A stretch of 64,000 nucleotides of DNA from Macrocybe gigantea (lineage: Eukaryota; Basidiomycota; Agaricomycetes; Agaricales; Callistosporiaceae). Under the pieces are notes generated by a model, which was not told the DNA's origin, did no database searches, and was given only the letters and a program-made list of their open reading frames with translations. The stretch is taken from positions 496,001-560,000 of the forward strand of contig SJRY01000111.1 in assembly GCA_011319805.1 (NCBI GenBank), written 5' to 3'. Position numbers and translations under genes: made by a program. This document shows positions 58,146 to 64,000 of the stretch, piece after piece (within the stretch, counting starts at the first letter, position 1; each line of letters begins with the position of its first letter).

Positions 58146-59426
58146 CTAAGGAGTCGGTAACAGCAATTTGACAGGGGAGCCTGCGAGATCTTCCCCCTTC
58201 TGGTGCCCAGCCACAACGTACTCCAGTCCCGTTTCCGCGACTTGGCGCATCAGATCCTTGCTTCCCCATTGATTTCTGGGTGTCCAAATGGCGAGATGGC
58301 ATCCCCAGTGCATCAGTGCATCTTTGCAGAGTTGGAGATCGGGATGCAGGACCTGCGAGTACGCCGCAAGGAAGGAATCCAATATCTTGGAGGCCGACTC
58401 TCGAGTGACTGAATCAGAGTCAAAGACGTGAACGCAGTCAATTTCGGCGCAGAACTGTCCTATCTCGACGCCTGGCAGGCCGGGCTTTGCAAGCTCCCAG
58501 TCGAGGATATAAATACGATCCAGTTCCAGCTTATCCTTCTTGACAGTGATCATCATATTTCCTGGCCAGAAATCGCCCATGACAAACTGGAAAAGAACAA
58601 TTCAGGAATGATGCTCGGGTAAGTTTGAAACAAGACCGACATAGTCACTTGCATCCGTAATTCGGGCTGCCATCTCCTTCGACGCCTCTGTGGCCGCCTT
58701 GATCTGTCGTTCACTTAAAGCCATCGGAGGGTCGGTTAGAGCAGGGATCTCAAACTCCGGCTTCTGGCCGCCGATGCCGAAGGTGGATTCCAGTCTTCCC
58801 CAAGTTGCCCACGCTGAGATGGTCTTCGCTTGCCGATTTCCCGCAAAGACTTCAATCATATCGGGATTTTGGTGGCTCCATTTATGCATGGACGCGACGA
58901 AGGTTCCCAGCTCTCTTCCTATGTCCTCAGCGAGCGGGAAGGCGGCGGGGACGAGAGGCGGCCCTTCTGCAAGAATTCTTTCAGGTCAAGAACGTCTTCT
59001 CCGCAGTCCTGCAGAATCATGACGTTCTCCTGTTCGTCAAAGTGAAAGATCTCTGGCACGGTGACGATTGAACCAGATGGGAGCCAGCTCTTGATTCTCT
59101 TCAGAGCCTCGACTTCGTATACCTGCGATGATCGATGAAACACGTCTCGATAGAGCCGATCACGGCGCTCCACCTACCTGACGTTCGACGTCGAAAGCGA
59201 ATGCATGGTAATTTTTGATGTAAGGCTTTGCATGTTTGAGCACCAATGTCCTTTGGTCTTTGTAGGGCGAAACGAGGTGAATGCGGAAAGCATAGTTCGC
59301 CGTGCCTCCGCTCAGCAACGTTGCGGTGTGGCATGCAAAAGGGGTCTTGGACAGGTATGCCTGGACGCCCGATGGTGTGGTCGGATCATATTTTTGGGCG
59401 ACAGCTGGACGGTAGAGCTGGCTCAT
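58146..59426 (-). CDS. APH-fold phosphotransferase (small-molecule kinase), one-base frame break
   Basis: Aminoglycoside-phosphotransferase-like kinase; relatives include methylthioribose kinases and uncharacterised fungal enzymes. Exons on the minus strand (59426-59178, 59122-58632, 58586-58146) give 393 residues when one base is added at the G run 58947-58950 (plus strand). N-lobe: LLSGGTANYAFRIHL (P-loop-like), LVLKHAKPYI (ATP lysine), YEVEALKRIKSWLP (alpha-C Glu), NVMILQDCGE (hinge). C-lobe: the catalytic loop reads FVMGDFWPGNMMI, with Asp and Asn present but Met where many APH kinases have His. The metal-site DWE follows (YILDWELAKPGLPGVEIGQF). The substrate is unknown. The intron just before FVMGDF has two possible GT donors. 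Confidence 0.72.
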
Positions 59427-60096
59427 GGCTCCTTAGCTGTACTGTCTGAAGGAAAAAGAAATTGGAGCAAGCAGCGAGTAATGAGAGCGCGCGATACACG
59501 ACAACGATCCGCCTGAGATGATGATGGGCGATGATGTCGAAGAATTTATTGAACATATTAGCTTCGCTGGGGTTTAGGCCCAGAGTCATGGAGACGGGAC
59601 CGATGTCCACGATATGCCTCTTCGGTTGATGTTTATCACAAGTGCCGTTTTCGACTCGGCGTTCAACGTCTCCGATTTCTCGGAAATGGGCTCAGGGTGG
59701 CATTCTAGCAAGCAGTAGCGACTGTGATTAGAATGCTAATGAAGGCAAGGGAAAGAATGTGCCACAAAGATTAACGACGAGTATATAAAGTCTGCATGTA
59801 TGTAAGGACGTCTAACGAGCGATTATAGACATTTATAAAGAAAAAAACAATCATACATATGATGCGTCAATGTACAGATGTGCGACAAGACGAAAGAAAA
59901 ACCAGCGCGAGGTATATGGTGACGAGCGAAATGATGAAGAAAGTGAAACATAAAACGTAGCAGGCGTTGAATATGAGAAGAAGAGCAGAAGGTGCCCTTT
60001 ACAGTAAGTAATGACCGAGTCCCAAGAACACCAAAATATCAGGAGAAAAAAGGAGTCAAAGGAAGGCGACCTAGCCGACCAAAAGACGGCGAGAGG
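59427..60096. other. intergenic region upstream of the APH kinase
   Basis: About 670 bases between two minus-strand genes. It should hold the kinase promoter and the 3' UTR of nothing else, since the next gene upstream on this strand ends at 60097. A short minus-strand frame (about 59386-59610) overlaps the kinase start region and may be an upstream open frame. No family motif is seen. Confidence 0.35.
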
Positions 60097-62577
60097 CTAC
60101 CAGCCCCCGCTTCTTTGCCACGCCATCATCTCCTTTCTAACATGTTCCAACGCGGCGTCTGATAAACCCAACCGACTCCTCCCAATGCCCTCGAACGCGA
60201 ACCTCGTCAGCTTCTCGCCGCCTGCACCGAGACTATCATCCCGCGCCCTACCCTGCCAGTTCATACCACGGTCCCACATGAGCTTGTGCAGCGCCTTCAA
60301 GCGGAGATACACCGGGTTCTCAATCGTCCGTCGTCGGCATATCACTGCTGTCGCGTGCCAGATCTCAGCACAACGCACATCAGCAGGAACCGGGTACGGC
60401 GCATTCATGCCCGAGTAGGTATGAATCGCCCAGGGCGCGTGCGCCTCATCCGAGTCTGACCCGGAGACGTAGCTGTATGCGTTCGAAAAGGTGCGTGCAT
60501 GAGCAGGCAAACCTGTGTGGACGTAGTGCCTGAAAGGAGACCGGCAAGGCTTGGGAATCGGTTTAAACACGACGGGATAAGGCAATGGGTCTGGAAGAAT
60601 GGTGTGCGGGAGCTGATCAGGCGGATAACGCGGGCGAAGAGGAATGGGCGGAGATAGAGGCGAGACGGGTTGGCTCTGTGGGCTTGAATTGCATGAATCT
60701 ATAAAAATGGAGACGTCCGAGGCACGAGCTCGATATCCATGTGGCCGTATCCGTCTGGATGGCTGGACTCCTCGACCGTGCTTGTCACCACTAGGGCGGC
60801 CTGAGACATAATCCTCATAAGAGTCAAAAGTCGACATGGAGAAAACAGTGGCATTGATATACGAGCTCTGAAACTCCTTTGCGAGTCGCAAGAGTTGCAT
60901 GACGTGCCGCGTGATACTACTTTCCGACGCAACCGATGAAAGTTGCCTTGTTTCAGAGTCTGGAAGGCTTCGTGACAACTGCGGGTTTGACTGATTGTTA
61001 CGGGACGATGAGTCAGGCACAGAAAAAGCGAGGGGCGACTCCGCCAAAGGTACAGACACCAGACGCGGTTGACAACGGCAGGGTGGGGATGGGGCAGAAG
61101 GGACGGGATCTGTGGTCTTGGTGAACCAAGACGATCTAGTCGATGACGACGGTGTAGTGGGTGCAGTGGATGGCGAGGAGAGCCACGACAGAGGCGAAGA
61201 CGAAAGCCAGGAAGCCGACGACGATGAGGAAGAGGAGACAAAAGAAGACGCACGAGGTGACGCGACGGAACATGCAGCACATAAAGAGCTCTTATCGCTC
61301 CGCCGGCGCCATATTGGCTGTTCCTTCCACTTGCCTTTGCGAAGTCGACGTTCATTCTCCTCCCAAACGACGACATCGAAAAGCGAGTCCACAAGGTCCG
61401 GGTGACGCCGAGACCGAAACCGGCGAATGTTCTGCTCGTGAGCCTGTAAAGGAAACAAAGAGCCCCGCATACTGTTCAGAACATCTTTGAACGGAACAGT
61501 GCGCGTAAAGCCGGGAGGCTGACTATCGTTCGCTAGAGAAATCCGGATCCTAGACTTTATGCTGGACTGAGATGGAGGAGTGGAGCAGGGGGTGACCATG
61601 AAGTTGTAGACAAATCGATTGTCGTCATCTTGATCGGAAGGCGCGGGACGAGGAAGCAGCTCATAAGAAACGACGGCGCGTGACGACGCTCGAAGGTTGA
61701 GGCTTAGCATGCTCGACCTTGACGTGGTTCTTTGCAATCGTGATGGAAAGTCGGACTCTGATGGTGCCTCTGAGTTGTTCCTCTTTTCCGCCTTGCGACG
61801 CTCTTCAGCTTCCTTCTTCCTCGCCGCCATAGCCTTTTCCTGTTGAACGCGCCTCTTCTCCTCATCCCACCTTCTCTCACACATCTTGAGTCTCTCTTCT
61901 CTTCTTCTCTCCTCCAATTTCTCCAACTCCTGTCTTTGGCGTTCTTTCAAAGCGAGCTCGTCCGCGTCGCTCATGAGCTTGCCATGCGGCATGAGGCAAA
62001 AGTCAAAATCCTGGTCCTGGACTTGTGCTATCCTCGGATCATCGTCGGATTCGACTTCTATTCCCTTCAACTTTAGTAGCAACACCTTTGCTAAATGTAT
62101 ATCATCCAATGCGTAAGCGACGTGGACCTGGTCCTCGAGTGAACGCAGTGGCGACGGCGGGGAATCTAAATATTCAGGCGAGAGGGTGGACGACGTTGGG
62201 GGCGACGGAGAGGCTGACGTATTGATAGACGAAGATGGAATTAGAAGAGTAGATGTTGCCACCTCATCAGGAGACGTGACCCGTAGAATGGGTGAGCGGG
62301 TTTGATCCGAGCGAACCACAGAAGATGACGGAGTGCATGACGGAGGTTTCATGTCGACAGGTGCAGACTGAATTGGATGAGAATGCCGGGGTGAGTGGGT
62401 GGCATGGATGTGTGTGTTGAGAAACAGCCTGTGCAACGCGTCCTTCTCGTTTATGCGGCGCTCCTCTGAGGCTTGGCGGGCGAGTGCAGCGCGGGAGATC
62501 TGGCGAGAGCGTCCGCGACGAGAAAGGGTGTCTGCAGGGACAGGCTGCTCGGCGGGAAGGGGGCGAAGGGAGAGCAT
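60097..62577 (-). CDS. intronless 826-residue protein of unknown function with charged coiled coil
   Basis: One uninterrupted minus-strand frame of 826 codons from ATG 62577 to TAG 60097, unusual among intron-dense neighbours. Parts: a basic N-terminus (RRGRSRQISRAALARQASEE); a short helix pair with VHVAYALDDIHLAKVLLLKL; a highly charged single helix about residues 205-265 (ERQRQELEKLEERRREERLK and following), probably coiled coil; a Ser-rich middle with a long poly-Ser stretch near 450-490; and an ordered-looking C-terminus with RCAEIWHATAVICRRRTIEN, LRLKALHKLMWDRGMNWQGR and LSDAALEHVRKEMMAW. The last block may be the conserved domain. I do not recognise the family. No signal peptide or membrane segment is evident. 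Confidence 0.75.
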   Translation of the reverse strand: MLSLRPLPAEQPVPADTLSRRGRSRQISRAALARQASEERRINEKDALHRLFLNTHIHATHSPRHSHPIQSAPVDMKPPSCTPSSSVVRSDQTRSPILRVTSPDEVATSTLLIPSSSINTSASPSPPTSSTLSPEYLDSPPSPLRSLEDQVHVAYALDDIHLAKVLLLKLKGIEVESDDDPRIAQVQDQDFDFCLMPHGKLMSDADELALKERQRQELEKLEERRREERLKMCERRWDEEKRRVQQEKAMAARKKEAEERRKAEKRNNSEAPSESDFPSRLQRTTSRSSMLSLNLRASSRAVVSYELLPRPAPSDQDDDNRFVYNFMVTPCSTPPSQSSIKSRIRISLANDSQPPGFTRTVPFKDVLNSMRGSLFPLQAHEQNIRRFRSRRHPDLVDSLFDVVVWEENERRLRKGKWKEQPIWRRRSDKSSLCAACSVASPRASSFVSSSSSSSASWLSSSPLSWLSSPSTAPTTPSSSTRSSWFTKTTDPVPSAPSPPCRCQPRLVSVPLAESPLAFSVPDSSSRNNQSNPQLSRSLPDSETRQLSSVASESSITRHVMQLLRLAKEFQSSYINATVFSMSTFDSYEDYVSGRPSGDKHGRGVQPSRRIRPHGYRARASDVSIFIDSCNSSPQSQPVSPLSPPIPLRPRYPPDQLPHTILPDPLPYPVVFKPIPKPCRSPFRHYVHTGLPAHARTFSNAYSYVSGSDSDEAHAPWAIHTYSGMNAPYPVPADVRCAEIWHATAVICRRRTIENPVYLRLKALHKLMWDRGMNWQGRARDDSLGAGGEKLTRFAFEGIGRSRLGLSDAALEHVRKEMMAWQRSGGW

Positions 62578-62994
62578 GGCCCCGAAGCCAATAGTGGGGG
62601 GAGGGTGTAGAAGAGAATCAAAACATGCAAGTGTGAATGGAAACTAATAAAGCCGCGAATCGGCCTCGAGGACGACACAGCTCAAGATCCAGATTCGGCA
62701 TTTGCCGAGCGGCTCTTTATCGGGCTTTATCAATTGCCTTTTTCATAAAAGCATACACACACACCCACAATCTCCACCCGTCCTGCCCAAGCCGTCGGCC
62801 ACAACGGAGAGACCATTCTCGCTGTATATGCTTCCATACCATTCATGACGGACCTTACTTCGATAGCTGCTCCCCTTGGTCACTAAAATTATCCCTGGTG
62901 GACTATCCTGTTGTCTGCCAATACCCACTCCAAAAGGAACATAACGGGTTAGTTACCTGACAATCATTTTTTTCTACTATGGCATCTCCTTATC
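62578..62994. promoter_or_regulatory. upstream region between divergent genes
   Basis: About 415 bases between the minus-strand 826-residue gene and a possible plus-strand start at 62995. No coding signal is seen; it probably holds both promoters. Confidence 0.35.
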
Positions 62995-63153
62995 ATGGGC
63001 AGCGCCTCCTCGTCGCCCGCAACGCCGCGGAGCCCTGCAAACCTGCAAACCCATATGTCGCGAATAGTTGGGCGTTTCTCATCACGACGCCACAATCAGC
63101 ACTCCCAACAGCGCCCCGGTGCCCAACCACTCTCACGACGTCGAGATGCATGA
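62995..63153 (+). CDS. possible first exon of a further gene (partial, N-myristoylation-like start)
   Basis: From ATG 62995 the plus strand reads MGSASSSPATPRSPANL, then MSRIVGRFS. One frame away it continues HHDATISTPNSAPVPNHSHD and ends at a donor-like GTAATC (63154). Joining the two needs a two-base addition in a TC repeat near 63076, in line with other sites here. Gly2 followed by small residues suits N-myristoylation. I cannot identify the downstream exons, so the gene and its function stay open. The rest of the window to 64000 gives only fragments. Confidence 0.3.
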   Translation: MGSASSSPATPRSPANLQTHMSRIVGRFSSRRHNQHSQQRPGAQPLSRRRDA

Positions 63154-64000
63154 GTAATCGCCGGGATCTCATGTGCGAGTCAATTTCTAACTGTCGCTGA
63201 CCCGTCGGTGGCGTATGGAACCTTCTTCAACACCTATATGCGCCTTTCGCCTCGGCGCCTTCCTCTGTCGCCCCCAGTCTGCTGAGCCCCTGACAAATCA
63301 GAATAGAAACCTAGACCCAAGTGGCCCGCGTTTGCTCACCCGTCCTGTGGACCTCCCCTTCCATGATTAACATTGCCGTACATCTCGTAAAGTCTCCCTG
63401 GATCTATATGTGGGCCGACACTCCACTCCACTTATCCGCGATGGGCGGAGGGGAATGTCTTTCAAACAGCCATATGGCTGAGACACCATCTTTCCCACCG
63501 CAATCTCTACCGGGATGCTTGAAACGTAGATAAGGACTCGTAGCGTCATAGGGGCTGATGCGGATCGCTGGATGAGAATCAGGTTTTTGGGTCACAAAGA
63601 GATACTCAGGTTGGTGTTAAGCTCCTCCTTTCCCCATCTATGTACAGTACATGTCCAACTATCCGCATCACAGACCAATCTCAACACGCTTTACACAACG
63701 TGCCAGCACAGCAGCCCATTTTTGCACCATACTGCTCAACCTCCCAGAGGAATCATACACCTTGACGCCCATCAGTTAACAAAGTAATCTTCAAGCCTCG
63801 TGTAGATTGAACTTGTACAAGTATCCGCGTCAGCCGGGTGCAATGGTGTCCAACAGAGATGATCCGTGGCGTAAAGCTGTGAGACTCCCTGCCTCAAAAA
63901 CGCTCACGATCACCGCATGCTATATTTCAACATTACTAACGAAAACGTCGACCTCGCCTCTTTCAGCGGAATCGGTTGCCTCGAGGCAATTGATCCTATC
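63154..64000. other. right edge, no gene resolved
   Basis: Short frames occur on both strands and several acceptor-like pyrimidine-AG sites are present (for instance near 63656), so coding exons of a gene running out of the window are possible. I could not assemble a convincing chain or name a family. Confidence 0.3.

Noticed and set aside
1..64000. CRISPR arrays, insertion sequences, bacterial operons, tRNA genes
   Set aside because: No regularly spaced repeats, transposase motifs, ribosome-binding sites or tRNA TpsiC-like boxes were found. The gene structure is eukaryotic throughout.

Overview
The window reads as nuclear DNA of a filamentous basidiomycete fungus, probably an Agaricomycete. 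Genes lie close together on both strands and are cut by many introns of about 45-60 bases. Several promoters are pyrimidine-rich. Families typical of this group are present: a G-protein beta subunit, an NTE1 phospholipase, single-dsRBD mini-genes and long Ser/Pro-rich proteins. I saw no tRNA, rRNA, transposon or CRISPR array. Exon joins were worked out by hand from reading frame, splice signals and remembered family sequence, so they are models and not transcript data.

Layout. 0.4-5.8 kb: mitoribosomal protein uL1m (+), the mitoribosome assembly factor Rsm22 (-) and the spliceosomal Sad1/USP39 (+). 6.5-8.3 kb: a small minus-strand cluster of tiny double-stranded-RNA-binding genes. 9.3-14 kb: G-beta and a golgin-like coiled-coil protein. 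14-21.3 kb (-): an unrecognised 964-residue protein with repeated KL..FG motifs, and an Nvj2/TEX2-type SMP lipid-transfer protein. 21.8-32.9 kb (+): isocitrate lyase family enzyme, NTE1 and VPS33. 33.8-43 kb: a 77-residue HMG/YABBY-like protein, an F-box/LRR protein with a possible CaaX tail, the exosome cofactor Lrp1/C1D (-) and a SAM methyltransferase. 43.7-51 kb: the DNA-protein-crosslink protease Wss1 (+), an EFM3-like methyltransferase (-), mitoribosomal mS45/Bot1 (+) and a Dal5-family transporter (-). 51-64 kb: chaperonin subunit CCT7 (-) divergent from RAD5 (+), an APH-fold kinase (-), an intronless 826-residue protein of unknown function (-) and the possible first exon of one more gene.

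Themes. Mitochondrial translation appears three times (uL1m, Rsm22, mS45), membrane lipid handling twice (Nvj2, NTE1), and DNA damage tolerance twice (Wss1, RAD5). These look like ordinary scattered housekeeping genes and not one pathway cluster.

Two features cut across genes. First, about twenty single- or double-base frame breaks interrupt otherwise conserved genes; nearly all are repaired by adding a base next to an existing run, which points to undercalled homopolymers in the assembly and not to pseudogenes. Second, at least seven introns start with GC instead of GT, three of them in the isocitrate lyase gene. The most unusual biology is the dsRBD mini-gene group at 6.5-8.3 kb, whose intact member packs one domain into five exons, the first with only 7 coding bases.
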